From Helicobacter_J cappadocius (lineage in GTDB: Bacteria > Campylobacterota > Campylobacteria > Campylobacterales > Helicobacteraceae): DNA of 64,000 nucleotides. The notes below the pieces were generated by a model. That model saw nothing but the letters and a program-made list of their open reading frames with translations. It had not been told where the DNA came from and made no database searches. Shown piece by piece: positions 27,244 through 35,090 of the stretch. A program made the translations under genes and the position numbers. The stretch lies in NCBI RefSeq assembly GCF_030686155.1, contig NZ_JAUPEV010000005.1, positions 55,979 to 119,978 on the forward strand, in the 5' to 3' direction. The first letter of the stretch is position 1, and each line of letters opens with the position of its first letter.

Positions 27244-28401
27244 TTATTTATTTTTGTTATAAGATTGTTTGATAAGTGAGAGGAGATAATCTGTATCTTC
27301 GATGTTTTCGTAGATGAATTCGCAATCTCCAGATGCCCATTTTCCGACATTAGATACATCTCTAATTTTATTTTGCCAATCATTTATTTCCAAATATTTC
27401 AAATTAATATAAATTTTTATTTTATTTTGTAGAATTACAAATTCTACAATATTTTTTTTGAGCACAAAGGCTATAGATTGTTTTTTTGGATTTACGGAGA
27501 TTTGGTTATCTAGTTTTAAAATCTCAGCTTTAATGATTTTGTATATTTTAATGACATTTTCCGAAGATCTTTTTAAATGCTCATCTTCTGTATATTGCTC
27601 AGGATTTTTTTGCAATATGGGAAAATTTGAGTTTTTAGTTGTAATGTCAATTGCATTTGATGCTTGTTGAGTGCTATTTTGTGAATGGTTTTTATCTTTA
27701 GAACCAATAAGCTCTTCAAAGGCTCTTTTAAAATAACCTCGAAACTCTTCTGTGAGAGCTGGAGTTATTCTAGATCTTCCTGAGATTTCCTTCACAAATA
27801 GTGAGATTAACTCATTGCTAGGATTTTTTATTTCTTCGTTCAAGATTTCTAAAACCTTGTTGTAATATTTGAGTTTTTTTCCTAATCCTTGAATCTCATT
27901 TGGATCTATTTTGTTATAGATGAAATTTTGGAGTATTTCTATGTCTTTGTCGCTAAAACTTCTTAAATCAAAAGTAAAAAATGATTCTTCATCTAATGTG
28001 TTATCTGCATTCAAATCAGAAAAAAATCTATATTCCACGCCATTTGTAAGGAGTGCTAGATGACAGCCATCTCTGACTTTGGTATTAAAATAACTATCAA
28101 GTTGCTCAGTGGAATGACATAGTTTATTTTTGTGATATTTGGTTTCTATAAGCATTATAGGTCGACCTTCTTTATAGGCAATATAATCGACCTTTTTTCC
28201 TTTTTTGTTTCGGAAATCTGCAATATCTTCAGAGACTAAAACACCGGGCTCCTCGACATCATAGCCTAGTATTTTAAGAAATGGATTGATGAGTTTAAGT
28301 TTGGTCTCTTCTTCGCTTCTTATAAGTTCTCGGATTTCTTCTTTTAAAATTCTATTTTTTCTAAATCTTTTAATTTCATTTATAAATTCATCATTTTCCA
28401 T
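27244..28401 (-). CDS. HsdR-N-like nuclease with DUF5655-type C-terminus
   Basis: 385 aa. Residues about 20-170 match the type I restriction R-subunit N-terminal fold (HSDR_N_2), with PD-(D/E)XK-like residues in KKVDYIAYKEG and MLIETKYH (about 73-92). There is no helicase domain, so this is a stand-alone putative type IV or solitary nuclease. The C-terminus (NVGKWASGDCEF, LSLIKQSYNK) is the DUF5655-like end also left in the dead GmrSD gene at 6407-7151. The gene looks intact. A G12 tract next to a TATAAT box 85 bases upstream suggests phase-variable transcription. Confidence 0.75.
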   Translation of the reverse strand: MENDEFINEIKRFRKNRILKEEIRELIRSEEETKLKLINPFLKILGYDVEEPGVLVSEDIADFRNKKGKKVDYIAYKEGRPIMLIETKYHKNKLCHSTEQLDSYFNTKVRDGCHLALLTNGVEYRFFSDLNADNTLDEESFFTFDLRSFSDKDIEILQNFIYNKIDPNEIQGLGKKLKYYNKVLEILNEEIKNPSNELISLFVKEISGRSRITPALTEEFRGYFKRAFEELIGSKDKNHSQNSTQQASNAIDITTKNSNFPILQKNPEQYTEDEHLKRSSENVIKIYKIIKAEILKLDNQISVNPKKQSIAFVLKKNIVEFVILQNKIKIYINLKYLEINDWQNKIRDVSNVGKWASGDCEFIYENIEDTDYLLSLIKQSYNKNK

Positions 28402-28485
28402 AAGTAACTTTCTTTTTAGTTTTATTTTTTTGTTTTTAATCTTATTGAGAGTATGGTTTGGGAAAAATCCATTCCAATATATAGA

Positions 28486-28491
28486 ATTATA
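28486..28491 (-). promoter_or_regulatory. -10 box of the HsdR-N-like nuclease gene
   Basis: TATAAT on the minus strand, 85 bases before the start codon and two bases from the G12 tract. No -35 element is recognisable. Confidence 0.45.
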
Positions 28492-28493
28492 TG

Positions 28494-28505
28494 CCCCCCC
28501 CCCCC
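28494..28505. repeat. C12 (G12 on minus) tract in a promoter region
   Basis: Twelve C residues in the gap between the nuclease gene and groEL. The tract occupies the -10/-35 spacer of the minus-strand promoter, so changes in length by slippage would alter spacing. It is not within any minus-strand coding frame. Confidence 0.85.
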
Positions 28506-28588
28506 TTAAGATATTCTTAATTATTTGCTTTTAGAAGTTTGAAGATTATAGAAAATAGACTTTAATGAGAGCGATTTTGAAGTATTGA

Positions 28589-28622
28589 AGTGTAGAGACT
28601 ACCTAAAAGGCAATCTCTATAA
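28589..28622 (-). terminator. Possible terminator after groEL
   Basis: An imperfect inverted repeat (TAGAGA..CC against GG..TCTCTA on the minus strand) lies about 24 bases after the groEL stop. The stem has internal mismatches and a weak T-run. Confidence 0.35.
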
Positions 28623-28645
28623 GAAGATGGGAAAAGTAGAGGGAG

Positions 28646-30286
28646 TTACATCATTCCGCCCATACCGCCCATTCCGCCCATACCACTCATATCTGGCATA
28701 GCAGCAGGTTTGTCTTCTTTGATTTCGTTGATAGTTGCTTCAGTAGTAAGGAGCAGACTAGATACAGATACTGCATTTTGAAGAGCTACTCTAGCCACTT
28801 TGAGTGGGTCAATGATCCCTTCTTTGAACATATCCACATAAGTTCCATTACTTGCATTGAAACCAAAAGATTCTTTATTTCTTTCAACTTCATTAACTAC
28901 CACACCCGCGTCATAACCAGCATTCATTGCGATTTGTGCAAGAGGTGCTTTAATAGCTCGTTTGATGATTTCATAACCGATGAGTTCATCTCCACTGAGT
29001 TTGAGATTCACTTTTTGAGTTGCTCTAATGAGGGCAGCTCCACCACCGATGACAATACCTTCTTCAACAGCTGCTTTTGTGGCTGAAAGTGCATCATCTA
29101 CTCTGTCTTTTTTCTCTTTCATTTCTACTTCTGAAGCAGCACCAACCTTAATAACAGCAACTCCACCACTTAATTTAGCAAGTCTTTCTTGAAGTTTTTC
29201 TTTGTCATAATCACTTGTGGTAGCTTGTATTTGAGTTTTGATTTGAGCGATTCTATCTTTTACTTCGCTAGATTTACCCTTGCCATCTACGATAGTTGTA
29301 TTATCTTTGTCAATGACAATTCGAGCTGCTTGTCCAAGATCACTAATTTCTGCGCTCTCAAGTGTTTTGCCTAGTTCTTCGGAAATAACTTGACCGCCTG
29401 TGAGAGTAGCAATATCTTTAAGCATTTCTTTTCTTCTATCTCCAAATCCAGGAGCTTTTACTGCTGCGATATTGAGAACTCCTCGAAGTTTGTTTACTAC
29501 TAAGGTTGTGAGTGCTTCACCTTCTATATCTTCAGCGATAATTAGTAGAGGTTTTCCACCTTTCATAGTCGCTTCAAGTAGAGGTAAAATATCTTTCATG
29601 CTAGAGATTTTTTTATCTGTCAAAAGAACATAAGCATTTTCTAATTGAGTAGTCATTTTGTCTGCATTGGTTACAAAATAAGGTGATAGATAACCTCTGT
29701 CAAATTGCATTCCCTCAACAACTGTTAGTTCATCATTAATACCTTTAGCTTCTTCTACGGTTATAACACCATCTTTTCCTACTTTTTCCATAGCTTCAGC
29801 AATGAGTTTGCCTATCTTATCATCAGAGTTTGCAGAAATAGTAGCTACTTGGGCGATTTCATCTTTCCCACCTACTTTTTTACTTGCTTTTTTGAGTTCT
29901 GCGATGATAGCCTCACTTGCTTTATCCATACCTCTTTTTACTTCAATTGGGTTAGCACCTGCAGTGATATTTCTGAGACCTTCTTTGAAAATACTATGTG
30001 CTAACACTGTTGCAGTCGTGGTCCCATCTCCTGCGGCATCTGCTGTTTTACTCGCAACTTCTTTTACAAGTTGAGCACCCATATTAGCAATAGGATCGGC
30101 TAGTTCGACTTCTTTTGCTACGCTAACACCATCTTTTGTAATGGCAGGAGCTCCGTAACTTTTTTGTATCAATACATTTCGACCTCTAGGTCCCATTGTT
30201 ACTTTTACGGCATCATTTAGTTGTTTGACGCCCTCATAAAGTTTATTTCTTGCTGAATCTGAAAATTTTATTTCTTTACTTGCCAT
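28646..30286 (-). CDS. groL: Chaperonin GroEL
   Basis: 546 aa, standard length. The ATP-binding motif DAAGDGTTTATVLAH lies at about 83-97, and the apical and equatorial domains are fully conserved. The C-terminus ends in the Gly-Gly-Met tail (GMGGMGGMGGMM). It assembles as double seven-member rings with GroES to fold cytoplasmic proteins. It lies 18 bases after groES and is transcribed from the groES promoter. Confidence 0.98.
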   Translation of the reverse strand: MASKEIKFSDSARNKLYEGVKQLNDAVKVTMGPRGRNVLIQKSYGAPAITKDGVSVAKEVELADPIANMGAQLVKEVASKTADAAGDGTTTATVLAHSIFKEGLRNITAGANPIEVKRGMDKASEAIIAELKKASKKVGGKDEIAQVATISANSDDKIGKLIAEAMEKVGKDGVITVEEAKGINDELTVVEGMQFDRGYLSPYFVTNADKMTTQLENAYVLLTDKKISSMKDILPLLEATMKGGKPLLIIAEDIEGEALTTLVVNKLRGVLNIAAVKAPGFGDRRKEMLKDIATLTGGQVISEELGKTLESAEISDLGQAARIVIDKDNTTIVDGKGKSSEVKDRIAQIKTQIQATTSDYDKEKLQERLAKLSGGVAVIKVGAASEVEMKEKKDRVDDALSATKAAVEEGIVIGGGAALIRATQKVNLKLSGDELIGYEIIKRAIKAPLAQIAMNAGYDAGVVVNEVERNKESFGFNASNGTYVDMFKEGIIDPLKVARVALQNAVSVSSLLLTTEATINEIKEDKPAAMPDMSGMGGMGGMGGMM

Positions 30287-30304
30287 TTTTTACTCCTTAT
30301 GTAA

Positions 30305-30580
30305 TTATTTACTTAAAACACCTAGAACATCTTCTAGTTCTAAAACAATATATTCTTTATTATCAAGCTTGATCTCTGTGCCTTTGTATTTACCAAAAAC
30401 GATGGTGTCGCCTTCTTTTATACATTTGCATTCTTCAGAAATTTTTTTGCTGATTGCTTTTACATTACCCATTAGTGGTTTTTCCTTTGCATTATCAGGA
30501 ATAATGATTCCAGAGCTTGTTTTGCTCTCTTCTTCTAGTCTTTCAACCAAAATTCTTTCACCTAGTGGCTTGAACTTCAT
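30305..30580 (-). CDS. groES: Co-chaperonin GroES
   Basis: 91 aa starting MKFKPLGERILVERL. The ATG at 30580 with AAGGAGAT upstream was chosen over an ATG 19 codons earlier, because the extension is not conserved and would run over the operator. The mobile loop (EEESKTSSGIIIPD) and the KEKPLMG block are present. It has the short form without the Cys/His-rich C-terminal extension known in H. pylori GroES. It forms the lid of the GroEL chamber. Confidence 0.95.
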   Translation of the reverse strand: MKFKPLGERILVERLEEESKTSSGIIIPDNAKEKPLMGNVKAISKKISEECKCIKEGDTIVFGKYKGTEIKLDNKEYIVLELEDVLGVLSK

Positions 30581-30608
30581 TGTATCTCCTTGCAAGTTAT
30601 TTATAAAA

Positions 30609-30635
30609 TTGGCACTTAAAAAATTTAAGTGCCAC
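30609..30635. promoter_or_regulatory. CIRCE-like HrcA operator of groES-groEL
   Basis: TTGGCACTT-N9-AAGTGCCAC closely follows the CIRCE layout TTAGCACTC-N9-GAGTGCTAA, with the same 9-base spacing and about two changes per arm. It sits just downstream of the -10 box, where HrcA binding would block transcription; heat shock would relieve it. Confidence 0.8.
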
Positions 30636-30636
30636 A

Positions 30637-30665
30637 ATTATAATATATTTTGATAAACAAGTCAA
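30637..30665 (-). promoter_or_regulatory. Sigma-70 promoter of groES-groEL
   Basis: On the minus strand TTGACT (30660-30665) and TATAAT (30637-30642) are separated by exactly 17 bases, a near-consensus vegetative promoter. It leads directly into the CIRCE-like operator. Confidence 0.75.
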
Positions 30666-30830
30666 TATATTTATAATAAATATATCAAAATATATTAGTC
30701 ATATAGACTAAATATTAGTATATGTATTATACATAACTTTTCGAAAAAATAGCACTAAAACTATTATTGTTAAGGGTTGAAATAATAATTTTTGATAGAA
30801 TTATGATATAAAGATTTAGAAAGGGGATGA

Positions 30831-32486
30831 ATGATTACTCAGACTTCCATAGAAGCTCTCAAGGCAACCATAGATATTGTGGATATCGTAGGTAGCTATG
30901 TAGATCTTAGGAAATCAGGTAGTAATTTTACTGCTTGTTGCCCATTTCATGATGAAAAAACTCCAAGTTTTATGGTAAATGGTTCAAAAGGTCTTTATCA
31001 CTGTTATGGATGTGGAGTTGGAGGGGATGCAATAAAATTTGTGATGGAATATGAAAAGCTGAATTTTGTTGAAGCTGTTGAAAAAATAGCGGATTTGTGT
31101 AATTTTACCCTTGAATACGAAAAAAATAGCATCCCCAAAAAAGATGATTTTAAGTCCCTTGAAAAAGTCGCTAAATTTTATCAAAAGCGTTTGATGGAGC
31201 TTACTGAATATAGAGATTATCTTTATAAAAGAGGAGTAAGTACATCTTCTATAGAAAAATTTGGGCTTGGATTTTGTGGCCCTAGCTTTGAGACTTTGAG
31301 GTTTGTTGAACAAGAGGGTATGGATAAAAAAAAATTGATTGAATTAGGCGTACTTGGCGAAGATAGTGCACGTACATATGTGAGATTTGCTGAGAGAATT
31401 ATGTTTCCTATTCATTCTCCTGCTGGAAAAATTGTGGGATTTGGAGGTAGAACAACTAAAGACAATCTACCAAAATATCTCAATTCACCCCAAACTTCGC
31501 AGTTTAATAAGTCTAAGCTTTTATATGGTTACCACATCGCCAAAGAATATATTTATAAATATGAACAGGTGATTGTTACAGAAGGATATTTGGATGTGAT
31601 TATGCTACATCAGGCTGGATTTAATACCGCAGTGGCTACACTTGGAACAGCACTCACGCAAGATCATTTGCCAATTTTGAATAAAGGGAACCCTAAGGTT
31701 ATTTTGAGCTATGATGGAGATGCTGCAGGAATAAAATCTGCTTTTCGGGCATCTGCTATGTTGGCAAAAGATAGTAGAGCTGGGGGTGTGGTTATCTTTG
31801 AAGGAGGACTAGATCCTGCTGATATGGTATTTCAAAAAAAGACAGATGAGTTAGAAAGGTTGTTTTCTTCACCTATACCTTTTGTGGAATTCGTTTTTAA
31901 GCAAATTTCTCTGAAATATGATCTTTCTGATCCTTTGGCAAAAGAAAAGGCTCTCAAAGAATCATCGGATTTTTTACACACACTTTCTCCGCTTCTACAA
32001 GAGGAATACAGGGATTTTGTTGCTAGAATACTGAAAATTCCTTTGAATCTTATTGTTCCTAGTTATAAGGGTAGTTCAAAGATTTATCCAAAAGCGACAA
32101 CACCCCTTAGAAATAAGACGAATTCATATGATGGGTTAGAAAGTCTTATTATAAAATATATTTTAGAGGATAAGTCTTTGCTTGATATGGCGATTGAATA
32201 CATTGATGAGCGAGTTTTTCAATACAAGAGAAAAGAATTTTGTGCTTTATGTAGAGGGGATTTTGAAGATGAGGGATTGATTGGAATAGAGATCAATGAA
32301 GAATTGCTTTTGCATAAAGGGGGATTTAAAGATGAGTTAGTGATGCTGATTTTGAAATACAATCAAAACCAACTTGAAAAAATCATAGCTGATTCTGATT
32401 TGAATTTTCAAGAAAAAAGCTTCAGAATTAGACAGATAAAAAACAATATTATCAGATTACGAAAAGGAGAATTGATAGGAATATGA
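30831..32486 (+). CDS. dnaG: DNA primase DnaG
   Basis: 551 aa RNA primer synthase for replication. The CHC2 zinc-binding domain is at residues 38-65 (CCPFHDEKTPSF, YHCYGCGVGGD). The core has AERIMFPIHSPAGKIVGFGGR near 185-205 and the TOPRIM motifs VTEGYLDVI (about 247-255) and SYDGDAAG (about 301-308). The C-terminal helicase-interaction region is shorter than in E. coli, as is usual here. It is divergent from groES and overlaps the next gene by four bases. Confidence 0.95.
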   Translation: MITQTSIEALKATIDIVDIVGSYVDLRKSGSNFTACCPFHDEKTPSFMVNGSKGLYHCYGCGVGGDAIKFVMEYEKLNFVEAVEKIADLCNFTLEYEKNSIPKKDDFKSLEKVAKFYQKRLMELTEYRDYLYKRGVSTSSIEKFGLGFCGPSFETLRFVEQEGMDKKKLIELGVLGEDSARTYVRFAERIMFPIHSPAGKIVGFGGRTTKDNLPKYLNSPQTSQFNKSKLLYGYHIAKEYIYKYEQVIVTEGYLDVIMLHQAGFNTAVATLGTALTQDHLPILNKGNPKVILSYDGDAAGIKSAFRASAMLAKDSRAGGVVIFEGGLDPADMVFQKKTDELERLFSSPIPFVEFVFKQISLKYDLSDPLAKEKALKESSDFLHTLSPLLQEEYRDFVARILKIPLNLIVPSYKGSSKIYPKATTPLRNKTNSYDGLESLIIKYILEDKSLLDMAIEYIDERVFQYKRKEFCALCRGDFEDEGLIGIEINEELLLHKGGFKDELVMLILKYNQNQLEKIIADSDLNFQEKSFRIRQIKNNIIRLRKGELIGI

Positions 32487-33532
32487 AAAAAGCATTAGCA
32501 TTATTTAGCGGTGGGCTCGATAGCATGATCAGTATGAAGTTGCTCAAAGATCAAGGGATTGAAGTTATAGCACTTCATTTTAATATTGGTTTTGGAGCAA
32601 ACCGTGACAAGCTTGAATATCTCAAAAATGCAACCGCTCAAGTCGGTGTTGAGCTAAAGGTTTGTGATATTAGAGAGCAGTTTTTTAACGAAATACTTTT
32701 TACTCCAAAATATGGCTATGGAAAATTTTTTAACCCTTGCATTGATTGTCACGCCAATATGTTTACTCACGCGTTTTATAAATTACTTGAACTCAATGCT
32801 GATTTTGTTATCAGCGGAGAAGTGATTGGTCAAAGACCTAAGAGTCAAAGAAGGGAAGCTCTTGATCAAGTCAAAAAAATCATAAGAGAGATAGGTAAAA
32901 ATAGTGCATTTGATACTGTTGTGAGTCGCGATGGGAGTGATACTTCAAAACCTTCTTTTCTTGATGAGCTTATTTTAAGACCAATGAGTGCGAAGCTTTT
33001 GGAACCTACTTTTCCTGAAAAGGCAGGTTGGGTGGATAGAGAGAGATTGTTAGATGTTAGTGGCAGAGGGCGCAACACGCAGTTATCTATGGTGGAGCAA
33101 TTCGGTTGGAAATATTACGAAAAGCCTGGCGGAGGATGTCTTCTTACTGACACGAGTGTGAGTTTAAAACTCAAAGATCTTAGCTCTCATCGGAAAATGG
33201 TGATAGAAGATAGCACTATGGTAAAAATTGGTCGTTATATGGTTTTGGAAAATGGTGCTAGATGTGTGATTGCTAGGAATGATGAAGAAAATCATAAACT
33301 AGATAATCCTCATCCACTGATGGACAAAATAGAGCTTCTTGATTGTGTGGGACCCATTGGGCTAGTTGAAAAATCTGCAAGCCAAGAAGATAGAATTTTA
33401 GCAGGAAGAATTACTCTTAGTTATGGAAAGAGTGAAATTTCTCAAAGCTATCGGGTTAAGATTGGAGAGGAGGAAAAGGAACTTTTCCCTTATGATAAAG
33501 AAGAGATCAGAAAATTTTTGTTTTTAAAATAG
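32483..33532 (+). CDS. PP-loop ATPase, predicted tRNA thiolation-like enzyme
   Basis: 349 aa. The PP-loop signature ALFSGGLDSMIS (residues 6-17) indicates an N-type ATP pyrophosphatase that adenylates its substrate. A Cys pair (NPCIDCHANM, about residue 85) and GGGCLLTD (about 215) recall MnmA/ThiI-like sulfur-transfer enzymes. It is the homologue of H. pylori HP0013, which keeps the same position after dnaG (from memory). It starts in an ATGA overlap with dnaG. The exact reaction is not known; tRNA modification is the best guess. Confidence 0.75.
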   Translation: MKKALALFSGGLDSMISMKLLKDQGIEVIALHFNIGFGANRDKLEYLKNATAQVGVELKVCDIREQFFNEILFTPKYGYGKFFNPCIDCHANMFTHAFYKLLELNADFVISGEVIGQRPKSQRREALDQVKKIIREIGKNSAFDTVVSRDGSDTSKPSFLDELILRPMSAKLLEPTFPEKAGWVDRERLLDVSGRGRNTQLSMVEQFGWKYYEKPGGGCLLTDTSVSLKLKDLSSHRKMVIEDSTMVKIGRYMVLENGARCVIARNDEENHKLDNPHPLMDKIELLDCVGPIGLVEKSASQEDRILAGRITLSYGKSEISQSYRVKIGEEEKELFPYDKEEIRKFLFLK

Positions 33533-33548
33533 TCTTAGAAATTTCACA

Positions 33549-33578
33549 ACAGAATTAGATCAATCTAATTCTGTTTTT
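33549..33578. terminator. Terminator between the dnaG operon and the kgtP-like gene
   Basis: A perfect 12-bp stem (ACAGAATTAGAT / ATCTAATTCTGT) with a 2-base loop, followed on the plus strand by TTTT. The left arm overlaps the 3' end of the convergent transporter gene. Confidence 0.7.
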
Positions 33579-34822
33579 GATGGCATTATCCAAGCAACAA
33601 CAAGTGCAATGATAAGCATAATGACTATATAGATAAAAAATCCATTTTCAAATCCTACTTCTTTAAACTTCAATGCCAACATTGGAGCAGTTCCTCCAAA
33701 AATTGTATTAGCAATTGCATATGACAATCCCGTACCTAATGCACGAATATGTATAGGAAAAAGTTCGGCTTTTAAGATACCAGCTACAGAGGTATATAGG
33801 CTAAGTATCGCTAAAAACAATGTGATGATAAAAAATCCCATCATTGCACTATTGATATGACCTAGTGCGACCATTAAGGGGTAGGTGCATATAATTCCTA
33901 AGATACAAAAAGCTCTCAATAGGTTTTTTCGTCCTACCTTATCCCCAATAGCCCCAAAAATAGGCTGAAAAATCACATAGCAAAACAAAGCACCTAGCAT
34001 AATATAATTGGAAGTCTGAGAGGCTATTCCAGCAGTATTTATCATGAATGTTTTGGTGTAAACCGTGAAGGTATAAAAGCACAAAGAACCAGCAGCTGTA
34101 AAACCTAAAACCATCAAGAGTGATTTTTTGTATTTAAATAATTCTTTTAAAGAACCTCTATCTTTATGTGTTTTAATATTTTCAGTAGTATCGTGCATTT
34201 TTTTTCTAGCCAATAATGATAATAAAGCCAAAATTCCACCCACGACGAATAATATTCTCCAAGCGTATGAACCCAACTCTTGCTCTGTAAAGAAAGTCTC
34301 CATTATTACGGCTGAAAAAACTGCAAGAAGCTGTCCGCCGATGAGTGTTACATATTGAAAGGATGAATAAAATCCCCTGTTTCCCCTGCTTCCAAGCTCA
34401 GAGAGATAAGTTGCAGCAATTCCATATTCCCCTCCTACACTTAGCCCTTGAATCATTCTAGCAATGAGTAAAAAAATAATGGCAAAATCTCCTACTGTGT
34501 CCTTAGTGGGCAAAATAGCTATTAAAAAAGATCCTATTGCCATCAAAACAACCGAATAAACCATTGATTTTTTACGACCGATCTTATCTGCCAAAGATCC
34601 AAATAACCAGCTTCCAATAGGTCTCATCAAAAATCCAAGCGCAAATACAGCATAAGCACTAAAGAGTTCTACTGTGGGATTACCTGAAGAAGAAAAAAGA
34701 TGAGCAAAATAATGAGCAGTAAAAGCATAGATATAAAAATCATACCATTCTACAAGATTCCCAGAAGAAGCGGCAATAATAGAGGTGATTTTTTGTTTTT
34801 TGGTGATAGTTTTTGATTCCAT
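33560..34822 (-). CDS. kgtP: MFS dicarboxylate/alpha-ketoglutarate-type permease
   Basis: 420 aa with 12 predicted transmembrane helices. The N-terminus (GNLVEWYDFYIYAFTAHYFA, residues 21-40) and the loop GSLADKIGRKKSM (about 75-87) are signatures of the metabolite:H+ symporter family that includes KgtP, ProP and ShiA. It is closest in character to H. pylori HP1091 (alpha-ketoglutarate permease). It would import 2-oxoglutarate or a similar acid with protons. The substrate is inferred only. Confidence 0.8.
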   Translation of the reverse strand: MESKTITKKQKITSIIAASSGNLVEWYDFYIYAFTAHYFAHLFSSSGNPTVELFSAYAVFALGFLMRPIGSWLFGSLADKIGRKKSMVYSVVLMAIGSFLIAILPTKDTVGDFAIIFLLIARMIQGLSVGGEYGIAATYLSELGSRGNRGFYSSFQYVTLIGGQLLAVFSAVIMETFFTEQELGSYAWRILFVVGGILALLSLLARKKMHDTTENIKTHKDRGSLKELFKYKKSLLMVLGFTAAGSLCFYTFTVYTKTFMINTAGIASQTSNYIMLGALFCYVIFQPIFGAIGDKVGRKNLLRAFCILGIICTYPLMVALGHINSAMMGFFIITLFLAILSLYTSVAGILKAELFPIHIRALGTGLSYAIANTIFGGTAPMLALKFKEVGFENGFFIYIVIMLIIALVVAWIMPSKTELD

Positions 34823-34949
34823 AAAGGCCTTTCGTTTGATTGAATTGTTTGTTTAGTGTGTGATTATCTCATAAAAATATTTGTGGGTGCGTAAAGTTGA
34901 TATGACCTAGTATTTTTTTTGAGCAGAGTTTTTACTAGAGGTAACATTA

Positions 34950-35090
34950 TTAGAATTTTGGGGTTTTGAAATCTCTAGTAATACTTGATAAGGCTCTGGA
35001 AGCAGAAAGATGATCTATATTTGAAGAAATATCAAGAGTAAAATTGAGTTTGAAATTTTCTTCTATTGATGCTTTTATCTTTTGGGATTT
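34950..35090 (-). other. Open frame directly after feoB, possible coding remnant
   Basis: The feoB reading frame stays open for 46 codons after its TAA, with balanced amino-acid content (KIKASIEENFKLNFTL, DHLSASRALSS). It has no start codon of its own. It looks like the end of a protein-coding gene or a lost C-terminal extension, but was not recognised. The rest of the 268-base gap shows nothing clear. Confidence 0.25.

Noticed and set aside
28286..28534. Plus-strand 82-codon frame crossing the C12 tract
   Set aside because: It is low-complexity Phe/Ser/Leu sequence antisense to the nuclease gene and has no ribosome site or homology.
28646..28690. Short repeats at the groEL 3' end
   Set aside because: They encode the normal Gly-Gly-Met tail of GroEL.
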